Positions 36,507-44,179 of a stretch of DNA of 64,000 nt are shown here, piece by piece. This DNA comes from JAWKWH01 sp040830725 (lineage in GTDB: Bacteria > Pseudomonadota > Alphaproteobacteria > Rhizobiales > Rhizobiaceae): assembly GCA_040830725.1 (NCBI GenBank), contig JBFOMG010000023.1, positions 1 to 64,000 on the forward strand, read 5' to 3'. The stretch's first letter is position 1; every line of letters begins with the position of its first letter. The notes under the pieces were generated by a model, which was not told where the DNA came from, searched no databases, and saw only the letters and a program-made list of their open reading frames with translations. Made by a program: the position numbers and the translations under genes.

Positions 36507-37409
36507 ATGGCGAATTTGCCTAATCATCTCGCAGACTTGAAACCGATCAGCGTCACAGCTGGCGGAAAAAGACGCCGGTGGAACGTCAACAGTCCGGACC
36601 TTCCAGCCTGGATTGCCGATGAGGCAATGAGCTCTGGAGGTTATCCTTACAACAAGCGCCTCAAGCGCAAGATATACGAAAAACGGCTCGAGTTGCTTCA
36701 GGAGGAGTTGGTCAAAGTTCAATCCTGGCAAAAAGAAACCGGCGAACGGATCGTCGTGGTGTTCGAAGGTCGGGATGCCGCTGGAAAAGGTGGTTCAATC
36801 AACGCGCTGAGGCGATATATGAACCCCCGAACGGCCCGCAACGTCGCCTTGCCGAAACCTACAGATGCGGAACGCGGGCAATGGTATTTTCAGCGATACG
36901 TCCAGCACTTGCCGACATCCGGCGAGTTCGTCACGTTTGATCGCTCATGGTACAATCGAGGCGGTGTCGAACCGGTTATGGGTTTTTGTTCGGATCAGCA
37001 GCACAAATCATTTCTAGAAGAAGCACCCAAGTTTGAGACGATGCTTGTCGATGAGGGAATTCGTTTGTTCAAATTTTGGCTGAACATCGGCCAGGAGATG
37101 CAGCTGAAACGATTTCACGACCGCCGGCACAGCAAGCTGAAGATCTGGAAGTTTTCGCCGATTGACGTTGCCGGAATCAGTAAATGGGACGACTACACCG
37201 CAAGAAGGGACGAGATGATTGCGGCAACCGATTCACCCGTTGCGTCCTGGATCATCGTCCGGTCAAATGACAAGCGCCGTGCCAGGATCGAGGTCGTCAA
37301 TCATATTCTGCAAGCCCTGCCTTACGCTGGAAAAAATACTCGCAATCTTGTGACTGCCGATCCGGAGATTATCGGTTCAGCACCTGACCTGCTTGTTCCC
37401 GGTTCCTGA
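36507..37409 (+). CDS. ppk2: Polyphosphate kinase 2
   Basis: This 300-residue P-loop kinase carries Walker A (GRDAAGKGG, residues 88-96) and the PPK2 motif FDRSWYNRGGVEPVMGF. WLNIGQEMQLKRFHDRR and PVASWIIVRSNDKRRARI are also conserved in the family. PPK2 enzymes use polyphosphate to phosphorylate nucleotides (GDP or ADP to triphosphates) or run the reverse; the single-domain class 1 layout with an N-terminal extension fits here. GGAGACG precedes the ATG. It stands alone after gcrA. Confidence 0.93.
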   Translation: MANLPNHLADLKPISVTAGGKRRRWNVNSPDLPAWIADEAMSSGGYPYNKRLKRKIYEKRLELLQEELVKVQSWQKETGERIVVVFEGRDAAGKGGSINALRRYMNPRTARNVALPKPTDAERGQWYFQRYVQHLPTSGEFVTFDRSWYNRGGVEPVMGFCSDQQHKSFLEEAPKFETMLVDEGIRLFKFWLNIGQEMQLKRFHDRRHSKLKIWKFSPIDVAGISKWDDYTARRDEMIAATDSPVASWIIVRSNDKRRARIEVVNHILQALPYAGKNTRNLVTADPEIIGSAPDLLVPGS

Positions 37410-37452
37410 TACTATTCATACCAATTAACGGTCCATATGCAGTGGTGCCGGA

Positions 37453-39303
37453 TTAATGGTCCGGTCTTGTGTGGGGAGTTTTCTCCCAAAGATGCGGTTG
37501 CCGATAGAGTTGCCAGGCAGCCCGCCAACACGCAATTGACATGATCACCCAGTATCCTGGGAGTGTCAGCACAATTTTCCAGAAGCCTTTTTTCTCCGGC
37601 TTGCCAAGGGTTCGCCACCCCAGCAGCAGAAACGCAAAAAAACCAAGCAATATGTTTGTGGTATCAACAATAAGTAATGATATATCGAAAGTTGAAATAG
37701 ATGCGATATTTATATATTTTGCTACTATCGATATTAATACCAAAATTATAAAAATATATGACATTGAAGAGATAATAATTCCCAGCAAAAGAATCTGCGA
37801 GACGATATAAGACCCGAAACTCATCTGACGCATCGTGCTCAACGGGCTCCGGCCATGCACCAAAAATGTTTGCATCCACCCCTTGAACCATCTGGTTCGC
37901 TGCTTCAGCCAGACTGAAAACCGGTCTGGGGCATCTTCGAATGTCGGTGCGTTGATCATGCCCAGCGAATAACCAAATCGCGACAATCGGACGGCCATAT
38001 CAGCGTCTTCTGTAACGTTGTATGGGTCCCAAACCATGACTTGCTTCAAGGCTGCGACCTTGAAGTGGTTGGAAGTGCCCCCAAGCGGAAAGAATAGATC
38101 ATTTCGAGCCAGAGCAGGCAGAAGCCCGCGAAAGAGGGCGGCGTATTCAAAGGCAAAATGCTTTGTCAGCAGATTGCGATTACCATTTCTGATGTGTAGC
38201 GGAGCCTGAACACAGGCTAACCGCTCGCCATTTTTGCGAAAGGCGTTCCACGCTTCGAGCAATTGAAAAGGATGAGGTGCATCCTCCGCGTCATAGATGG
38301 CAACAAACTCTCCTGAAATGACTGGAATTGCATATGACAGGGCTTTCGGTTTGGTTCGTGGGCCGAGCCTCGAAACCGTCAGAATCTGAACATTGGGCGG
38401 CAATCTCTGAATCTGTAGAGCGCCTATCGTTTCAAGATCATCGTCCTCAAGGATCAGCAATATTTCCAGTTTGCTTTGCGGCCAGTACAGGCGGCCAAGC
38501 GAACTGAGGAGATGCGGCACCATCTCCGCTTCCTTGTAGAGCGCAACAAGCACCGAATATTTCGGCAACGGATCGGTTCTGATTGGAAGACATTTGAACT
38601 TGGTTGGGCTTTTTGCACGAATTGCAGCTGCAACTCGCAATGCGACGCATGACAGAAATCCCAGCGAGAACACGCAATGCAGGGCTGCGATCGCCAGGGA
38701 CGGATAAAACAGCAATCCAAACAATATCAGGGCAGCAATAAGCCCAAGGCTGAAACCCTGCATAGCATTTGCAACAATTCGCGCCGACAATTGGGGATAT
38801 CGCTCAAACAGACCGGCCACTGCGCGACCGGCCAAAAGCGGCTGAGCTTTTTTCAGGAGCGCTTCCCGCAACGATTTGGGGGCCACGATATCGATCCGGT
38901 CAGATATTTTCGGATATCTGTTCAAATAGTCCTTCAAGTCGCCAAAATCGAAGAACTCGGGCGAGATCAAAACCCGGTTTTCAGCTGCCATGTCCCTGTA
39001 AAATACCAGCTTTGGACCGCTTTTATTTTCGACCAATCCGAGCAGATCCTTGTCCGGTATGGCCAGTTTTTCGGGATCAATCTGATCCCGAAAAGGCAGT
39101 TCAAGTTCTGCTGCCAGTGCCCGATAAAACTGCTTCTCAGTCTCGCTTCCCCACAAGGCGAGTTCCTCGTGCAGTGTTGAACCATCGGCCCGGGCACGGT
39201 TGACCAATGCGCTTATCTGGGCGGAACCCAATCCCGCTGCCTGAAAGACCTTCCGCCATTTCGGCGACAGAAAGTCAGCCGCGGTGTCGCGGTTTTCATG
39301 CAT
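37453..39303 (-). CDS. Membrane family 2 glycosyltransferase with MshEN-like N-terminal domain
   Basis: About 616 residues. The first 150 resemble the GspE N-terminal/MshEN fold (repeated helical units ending LELPFRDQIDPEKL), which binds c-di-GMP in some proteins. A hydrophobic pair follows (about 175-220), then the GT2 catalytic domain with YSVLVALYKEAEMV, VAIYDAEDAPHP, TEDADMAVRL and the processive-enzyme motif QRTRW, then three to four C-terminal helices. It should polymerise a sugar into a secreted glycan. The start is ATG 39303, after GGGGGGC. The sequence coding the C-terminal helices (37681-37800) is very AT-rich. Confidence 0.82.
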   Translation of the reverse strand: MHENRDTAADFLSPKWRKVFQAAGLGSAQISALVNRARADGSTLHEELALWGSETEKQFYRALAAELELPFRDQIDPEKLAIPDKDLLGLVENKSGPKLVFYRDMAAENRVLISPEFFDFGDLKDYLNRYPKISDRIDIVAPKSLREALLKKAQPLLAGRAVAGLFERYPQLSARIVANAMQGFSLGLIAALILFGLLFYPSLAIAALHCVFSLGFLSCVALRVAAAIRAKSPTKFKCLPIRTDPLPKYSVLVALYKEAEMVPHLLSSLGRLYWPQSKLEILLILEDDDLETIGALQIQRLPPNVQILTVSRLGPRTKPKALSYAIPVISGEFVAIYDAEDAPHPFQLLEAWNAFRKNGERLACVQAPLHIRNGNRNLLTKHFAFEYAALFRGLLPALARNDLFFPLGGTSNHFKVAALKQVMVWDPYNVTEDADMAVRLSRFGYSLGMINAPTFEDAPDRFSVWLKQRTRWFKGWMQTFLVHGRSPLSTMRQMSFGSYIVSQILLLGIIISSMSYIFIILVLISIVAKYINIASISTFDISLLIVDTTNILLGFFAFLLLGWRTLGKPEKKGFWKIVLTLPGYWVIMSIACWRAAWQLYRQPHLWEKTPHTRPDH

Positions 39304-39326
39304 GAATTGCCCCCCGCTATCATGCT

Positions 39327-40073
39327 TTATGCTGCCAGTTTTGCTATCCTCGACAGTCGGCGAATTGTCCTCTCGTCTTGAAGCGCGCACTGGAACAGCG
39401 CGATCTCATGGTCGATGCGAGCGCGCAGTCCGCTGCGGTCGCCACGAAGCAATTCACGCGTGCGCGTAAGCGAATGCTGCGGTTTTTTTGCCAGTTTGCG
39501 TGCTGCAAGCATCGTTTGCGACACGATGTGTTCCGACGATACCAAATCGGACACGATTGAACAGGATTTAGCTGCCTCCACGTCGAGTGTTTCACCAAGA
39601 CAGAAGAACCGAAACGCATTCATATAGCCCATACGTTCAGGCGCCAGCATGCTCGTTGCAGCATCGGGCATGAGCCCGAAATCAACGAATGGAACGCGGA
39701 AGGTGCTGCGTTCGGACGCGAACACCATGTCGCAATGAAACAGGATCGTACAACCGACTCCTGTAGCATCGCCGTCGACGCTGGCAATTAGCGGTTTGGG
39801 AAACTCGGCCAATGTTTGAAAGAGATCGGTGACAGCAGATATCAGCAGCGGGTGCTTGGTTCGATCCAGAAACTCGGATAAATCGCCGCCTTTGCAGAAA
39901 CATCCGCTTATTCCACGCAATACCACAACCCGCACTTCGGGATCGGCGGCAGATTGCCTGAGCAAATTCGTCAATCCCTCATAGGAATGACGATCCAGCA
40001 CCGCCTGGCCCTTAGTGTCAGTGATCGCGATGGATTGAACGTGTCCAACTATATTGCTCCCGGTGTAGTTCAT
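39327..40073 (-). CDS. Crotonase-family (enoyl-CoA hydratase/isomerase-like) protein linked to luxI
   Basis: The 248-residue protein has the crotonase oxyanion-hole motif LRGISGCFCKGGDLSEFLD and the second backbone element SVDGDATGVGCTILFHCDM. Where hydratases carry two catalytic glutamates, this protein has threonine (GVGCTIL) and a VPFVDFGLMPD stretch. The latter resembles isomerase-type crotonases, so double-bond migration or another CoA-ester reaction is more likely than plain hydration. I chose ATG 40073, preceded by GGAGGTCCACCA. A GTG at 40139 overlapping the luxI stop would add 22 residues. It directly follows luxI on the same strand. Confidence 0.85.
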   Translation of the reverse strand: MNYTGSNIVGHVQSIAITDTKGQAVLDRHSYEGLTNLLRQSAADPEVRVVVLRGISGCFCKGGDLSEFLDRTKHPLLISAVTDLFQTLAEFPKPLIASVDGDATGVGCTILFHCDMVFASERSTFRVPFVDFGLMPDAATSMLAPERMGYMNAFRFFCLGETLDVEAAKSCSIVSDLVSSEHIVSQTMLAARKLAKKPQHSLTRTRELLRGDRSGLRARIDHEIALFQCALQDERTIRRLSRIAKLAA

Positions 40074-40135
40074 TGGTGGACCTCCAGAATTCAGCTCCGT
40101 GATGTTGCTCGCCAAGGGACGCTGCGCATCCCCAC

Positions 40136-40774
40136 TCACGAAGCGAGCCGGAATTCGTTTTCCTCCGACGCCAAGTGCGTCAGAACCGGTTGGAAGTGGT
40201 TGCGCCGCCTGCGCACGGTCTCAAGTGTTTCACGATTGAATTGCAGCATGGTCGCGACCACCTGCTGGCGGCCATAAGTGCGCTGGTATCCCAGCGGTGT
40301 AGCAAGAAAATGAAGTTGCAGCGCCCTTAAGACCCACATGGGCTCAAATTCGATGATTACCTTGTCGACACCAATCGCAAGGCCCCACTCAACGAAGCCG
40401 GCAATCAATTCGGTACCGACCGTCGAAACGCCTCGGCGACCGTCGCGATAGGCCGGTGCGACCGCATAGCGGGTCAGTTCATAAATGTCGGGGCCAGTGG
40501 GAGACACACCTTCATACAGATCCGTCAGCACATGGGTAAGCAGGTGGGGTCGCGTGGTAGGCAGCATGCGCTGATATCCTGCAAGTTCGCCATTTCGAAC
40601 CACGAGGTGATGAATTGCCTCATCATGGTCGAACTCATCGATCTCCAACCCGTCAGATCTGGCCAAGTCCTGCCAGCCCATCTCTTCGACGAAAATTTGA
40701 TGACGCAACTCGTGAACTGAACGCCAGAGCCTGGTCTGGCTCATAAGTTGGGAAGTAGTCAGAGCATAAAACAT
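40136..40774 (-). CDS. Acyl-homoserine-lactone synthase (LuxI family)
   Basis: The 212-residue protein has the LuxI signature: LRHQIFVEEMGW near the N-terminus, DEFDHDEAIHHLVV, GYQRMLPTTRPHLL and YELTRYAV with the catalytic glutamate and arginine. It should join an acyl group from acyl-ACP or acyl-CoA to S-adenosylmethionine and release an AHL signal. The ribosome-binding site GCAGGAA is part of the inverted repeat at 40780-40802. It sits between luxR (79 bp upstream, same strand) and the crotonase gene, which it nearly abuts. Confidence 0.93.
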   Translation of the reverse strand: MFYALTTSQLMSQTRLWRSVHELRHQIFVEEMGWQDLARSDGLEIDEFDHDEAIHHLVVRNGELAGYQRMLPTTRPHLLTHVLTDLYEGVSPTGPDIYELTRYAVAPAYRDGRRGVSTVGTELIAGFVEWGLAIGVDKVIIEFEPMWVLRALQLHFLATPLGYQRTYGRQQVVATMLQFNRETLETVRRRRNHFQPVLTHLASEENEFRLAS

Positions 40775-40779
40775 GTCGA

Positions 40780-40802
40780 TTCCTGCGTTAGAAACGCAGG
40801 AA
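40780..40802 (-). repeat. Perfect 10-bp inverted repeat over the luxI ribosome-binding site
   Basis: Arms TTCCTGCGTT (40780-40789) and AACGCAGGAA (40793-40802) are perfect complements around AGA. In a luxI mRNA starting upstream of it the stem would bury the AGGAA ribosome-binding site, which lies six bases before the ATG. As DNA it could instead be an operator near the transcription start. Confidence 0.75.
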
Positions 40803-40830
40803 CATTAACCGGTCGAGCAGTTTGCGATAT

Positions 40831-40844
40831 TACGTGATCACGTA
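40831..40844. promoter_or_regulatory. Palindrome TACGTGATCACGTA, candidate lux-type operator of luxI
   Basis: This is a perfect 14-bp palindrome in the luxR-luxI gap. On the minus strand TAATGT (complement of 40802-40807) is a fair -10, giving a start near 40795. The palindrome centre would then be about 42 bp upstream of that start, the usual place for a LuxR-activated lux box. Confidence 0.55.
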
Positions 40845-40853
40845 GTTTCCCAA

Positions 40854-41585
40854 TCAGGAAATATAGCCCAACCTGATCGCTTCGGCGACAGCGTGGACGC
40901 GGTTCGCCGCACCCAGCTTTGCTTTTGCGTTGAGCAGGTGCTTTTCAGAGGTGTGCTCGGAAATTCCCAGAATCTGGGAGATTTCCCATTCCGACTTTCC
41001 TACTGCGGCCCACCTCAAGCATTCCGTCTCGCGTTCGGTCAACGCTTTCCTCTTGTCATTCGCACGGCATTTTTGGCTCAATTGCAACCCCCGCCCTACC
41101 GCATACGTTGACACCAGAGCGATCATTGAAAGATTTTCCTCGGAGCTCTCAAATGCAGGACCACCCAGCGATACTACGACCGGCGTTCCGTCAAGCGTAT
41201 AGAGCGGAAACGCAAAACCGTCGCGCAGGTCGTAGCAACCTGCATCGCCAATTACTTCCTGGCTGACCGGATCAGACTTGCTCAGTTCGTTGGCTTCGCC
41301 CCACTTGAAAGAACCCGGTGATTTCTTCATTCGAACAACGACGGGATCCCGGTCAACGTAATTTTTCTGTACATACCGATCAAGCCAACCAACCGGCCAG
41401 CCACACAGAAGCACATGTTTTTTCTGCTCAGCCAACGGAGTGTTCGGATCTGGAACCGTGCCGGCAAGTAAAGCGTTCAGTCCGAATTTCTCCGTCACCG
41501 ACAGCAATTCAAGGCATACTTGCTCTGTCGTCGGAGCTTTCTGAATTCTATCAATATAGTTCAGCGTTTCATCGAACTGGTTCAT
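40854..41585 (-). CDS. LuxR-family AHL-responsive regulator
   Basis: The 243-residue protein has an N-terminal autoinducer-binding domain with the conserved signal-pocket residues visible in GWLDRYVQKNYVDRDPVV and GSFKWGE (W, Y, D, P, W), and a C-terminal LuxR helix-turn-helix (LTERETECLRWAAVGKSEWE, then ISEHTSEKHLLNAKAKL). I chose ATG 41585, with GGGGGTG upstream. A perfect TATAAT on the minus strand (complement of 41620-41625) lies 35 bp before it. It is the probable receptor for the signal made by the adjacent LuxI. Confidence 0.92.
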   Translation of the reverse strand: MNQFDETLNYIDRIQKAPTTEQVCLELLSVTEKFGLNALLAGTVPDPNTPLAEQKKHVLLCGWPVGWLDRYVQKNYVDRDPVVVRMKKSPGSFKWGEANELSKSDPVSQEVIGDAGCYDLRDGFAFPLYTLDGTPVVVSLGGPAFESSEENLSMIALVSTYAVGRGLQLSQKCRANDKRKALTERETECLRWAAVGKSEWEISQILGISEHTSEKHLLNAKAKLGAANRVHAVAEAIRLGYIS

Positions 41586-41619
41586 TCGATGCACCCCCAA
41601 GTTGCATCAGCGGAATACC

Positions 41620-41625
41620 ATTATA
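41620..41625 (-). promoter_or_regulatory. -10 element of the luxR promoter
   Basis: The minus strand reads TATAAT here, a perfect consensus -10, 35 bp upstream of the luxR ATG. No good -35 (TTGACA-like) is found at the right distance, which suggests that an activator helps. Confidence 0.5.
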
Positions 41626-41655
41626 AATACGCTTTTGGTTGGGACGCCATAAACC

Positions 41656-41677
41656 ATAGATTGTGAAACAAATCTAT
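41656..41677. promoter_or_regulatory. Inverted repeat between luxR and the solute-binding-protein gene
   Basis: ATAGATT (41656-41662) and AATCTAT (41671-41677) form perfect 7-bp arms around 8 bp. It is centred about 53 bp upstream of the start of luxR transcription predicted from the TATAAT, and abuts the first possible start codon of the divergent gene. It is a candidate operator for one or both genes. Confidence 0.45.
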
Positions 41678-42669
41678 TGGGATTCGAATTGAAATCTCCC
41701 ATACTGTGGCAGGAAGACATCAATTTTCGCCAGTTTTTTTGTTCGCCAACGGTATCTTCAGCGGTGCTAAATCAATTGAGACCTCGTGGACCAGGATTTT
41801 CCAACGACAAGCCGTCCCTGTGGACTACCTTTAAGCAATCCATTGTCAGGGTGCTGTTGATTGCTGTCATTGCAAGCATGGGTACTCATGCTTCGGCCGA
41901 TCCGAAGATTCCCTACTTCTGGGATGCCAAAGAGCAACTAACGGCGCCGCAGCTGGATGGGAATACGCGAATATCGTTCCTCACGACACTCGACTTTCCG
42001 CCTTTCAATTACATTGATGATACAGGCCGGCCTTCGGGATTTCATGTTGATTTGGCGAACGCTATTTGCCGCGAGCTTAACGTGGTCAACAGATGCAGCA
42101 TTCAGGCATTGCCATGGCAAGAACTGGAACCGGCGCTGCTTGCCGCAAATGCCGACGCGATACTTGCGGGCCTGAAACCAACGGCCGAAAACCGGACACG
42201 GCTGTCCTTTGGAAGGCCGTATCTGCGGTTTCCGGCGCGATTTGTCGCGGTTAACGGCGGCGAGTTGAATGATGCGGACCCGGTCAGGGTTTCAGGACGC
42301 AGAATCGGCGTCATTTCGGGCTCTGCGCATGAAGCAATGCTGAGAGATTACTTTCCGGATGCCAAAGTGATCACGTTCAGCCGGGTTGATTGGCTGCTCT
42401 CAGACCTGAAATCCGGCAAACTTGATGCGGCGTTCGGCGATGGCATGCAGCTGTCTTTTTGGTTGGGCAGTTCGTCTTCAGACAATTGCTGCAGGTTTAT
42501 TGGCGGACCATATTTGTCCGACAAATACCTTGGACCCGGTCTTTCGATCGTCACCAGCCGGGAGAATACGACATTGAACGCAGCGCTGGATTACGCACTC
42601 AGGGAACTGACAAGCAATGGGACGTTCTCGGAGCTCTATCTGCGCTATTTTCCGGTAAGCTTCTACTAG
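41677..42669 (+). CDS. Family 3 periplasmic solute-binding protein
   Basis: The mature part is a family 3 (polar amino-acid type) binding protein: RISFLTTLDFPPFNYIDDTGRPSGFHVDLANAI, then DAILAGLKPTAENRTRLSFGRPY, then RRIGVISGSAHEAML. A signal peptide (SIVRVLLIAVIASMGTHASA) lies about 50-70 residues into the open frame, so the true start is probably downstream of 41677; candidates are TTG 41689, GTG 41764 and TTG 41776, none with a strong ribosome-binding site. No permease or ATPase gene is next to it. It is transcribed away from luxR and may sense or bind an amino-acid-like ligand. Confidence 0.75.
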   Translation: MGFELKSPILWQEDINFRQFFCSPTVSSAVLNQLRPRGPGFSNDKPSLWTTFKQSIVRVLLIAVIASMGTHASADPKIPYFWDAKEQLTAPQLDGNTRISFLTTLDFPPFNYIDDTGRPSGFHVDLANAICRELNVVNRCSIQALPWQELEPALLAANADAILAGLKPTAENRTRLSFGRPYLRFPARFVAVNGGELNDADPVRVSGRRIGVISGSAHEAMLRDYFPDAKVITFSRVDWLLSDLKSGKLDAAFGDGMQLSFWLGSSSSDNCCRFIGGPYLSDKYLGPGLSIVTSRENTTLNAALDYALRELTSNGTFSELYLRYFPVSFY

Positions 42670-43526
42670 GGCTTTGCCGAGTTTGCGGGATTCTGTTCGC
42701 GCTTGCGATTGGACGCCAAGCGCTTGAACGGGACCGCAAGCGCCCAAACCAGATTTGCGGTTTTCTGGCCCGAGAATTCCGTTAAACCGATGTCGATTTT
42801 TTGATGTCCGAGCGACGGTTGATCCAGATATGTGCCAAAAATCCGGTCCCAGTACGGAAAATTGAAGCCATAGTTTGTGTCAGTTTCCATCGGATTGCTT
42901 GAGTGGTGCACACGATGCATGTCAGGTGTCACAAGAAACAAACGAACCCGACGATCCAGGGAACGGGGCAGGTCAAAGTTCGAATGATTGAACATGGCCG
43001 TGCCATTCAATACAACCTCAAATAGCAATACTGCGACTGCCGGGGCACCCAACAAGACGACAATAGACGCCTTCCAGAACATTGACAGGACGATTTCCAG
43101 CGGATGGAACCTTAGCGCGGTTGTCACGTCAAAACCGGTGTCGGAATGGTGCATTCGATGAATTCGCCATAGAATGGAGAACTTGTGGCTGGCAACGTGC
43201 TCGAGCCAAACCGCAAAATCCAGAACAATGAATGCGACCAGACCGGCCAAAATCGGATTAACTTCGATCTTGTTGAACAAACCGAATCCGGTTGTCTCGG
43301 CCCAGATTGCGGTGCCAACGGCTGCGGCCGGAAAAATCAGCCTGAGGATGATGGCTGACAGCACAACCATGGACAGGTTCGTAAACCACCGCCGCCCCTT
43401 GATCGTGCCTGCGAGTTCAGGCCGGCTGAGACGCGGATGCGAAAGTTCAAGCAGCGCCATTGCCGCAAATATTGCCGCAAACGCAATGAATCTTAATGTG
43501 GCCTCAGATAAGTCCAGAACTTCCAT
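42666..43526 (-). CDS. Sterol desaturase/fatty acid hydroxylase family membrane protein
   Basis: The 286-residue protein has about four to five hydrophobic helices and three histidine boxes of the di-iron membrane hydroxylase superfamily: HVASH, HRMHH and HRVHH. Such enzymes hydroxylate or desaturate lipids in the membrane; the lipid is unknown here (sterol-like, hopanoid, carotenoid and fatty-acid substrates occur in the family). Its stop overlaps that of the convergent solute-binding-protein gene by 4 bp. Confidence 0.85.
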   Translation of the reverse strand: MEVLDLSEATLRFIAFAAIFAAMALLELSHPRLSRPELAGTIKGRRWFTNLSMVVLSAIILRLIFPAAAVGTAIWAETTGFGLFNKIEVNPILAGLVAFIVLDFAVWLEHVASHKFSILWRIHRMHHSDTGFDVTTALRFHPLEIVLSMFWKASIVVLLGAPAVAVLLFEVVLNGTAMFNHSNFDLPRSLDRRVRLFLVTPDMHRVHHSSNPMETDTNYGFNFPYWDRIFGTYLDQPSLGHQKIDIGLTEFSGQKTANLVWALAVPFKRLASNRKREQNPANSAKP

Positions 43527-43613
43527 AAGCCCGCCAACGATTTACACCCGGATAGATGGGACGGGCGCGTTCAAGATCAATGCACCGGCCTTCAATACGG
43601 CCGCGGTTTGTCA

Positions 43614-44024
43614 CTACAACAGCCGGTATCGTGCCCTTGCGCCTCTTTCAATGGCGGCGACGGTCAATTTGTCGAGATCAAGCTTGTCGCGGAGAATTTG
43701 CAGAATACGCAGTTCTACCTGGCTCACGGATAGATCAGCTGCTGCAATATCGACCGCCAGCGCGTAGGCGGTGTCATAGGCCTTCGCCGGAAGCGCTGAT
43801 TTTATTGCGTCGAGAACGTTTTCCAATCCGTCATCATCCTGCAACATTTCCTGACACTGGCGGGCGATTTCCGGCAGTTTATCTTTATCGAACTCGCGAA
43901 ATGCCGGGATGGTATGAACGAGCGAGCCAATGCGTGAGAGTTCCGCATCAGTCATGTGGCTGTCTGCGGCTGACGTCAGGATCATGACGTAGACCAGTGC
44001 CTCTTGTGGTGAAATCTGATGCAT
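43614..44024 (-). CDS. TerB-family protein
   Basis: The 136-residue all-helical protein matches the TerB-like family, with the N-terminal EALVYVMILTSAADSHMTDAEL and the repeated VELRILQILRDKLDL, which carry the acidic residues conserved in TerB metal sites. The name comes from tellurite resistance, but stand-alone chromosomal copies are common and their role is unclear. It is followed after 87 bp by the sterol-desaturase-like gene on the same strand. Confidence 0.82.
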   Translation of the reverse strand: MHQISPQEALVYVMILTSAADSHMTDAELSRIGSLVHTIPAFREFDKDKLPEIARQCQEMLQDDDGLENVLDAIKSALPAKAYDTAYALAVDIAAADLSVSQVELRILQILRDKLDLDKLTVAAIERGARARYRLL

Positions 44025-44179
44025 TTGATGTCCTCGCGCGAATGGGATTCGACACTATCTATTGTGCTGGCTCCATCTTCTCAAGACCGAATAATCAGTG
44101 TTATTGACCTGATCGATTGGTAAGCATACTTTCCGCCGGGTTGCCGGGCCGACCGGAACCGATTTCAGGATATCTTGCC

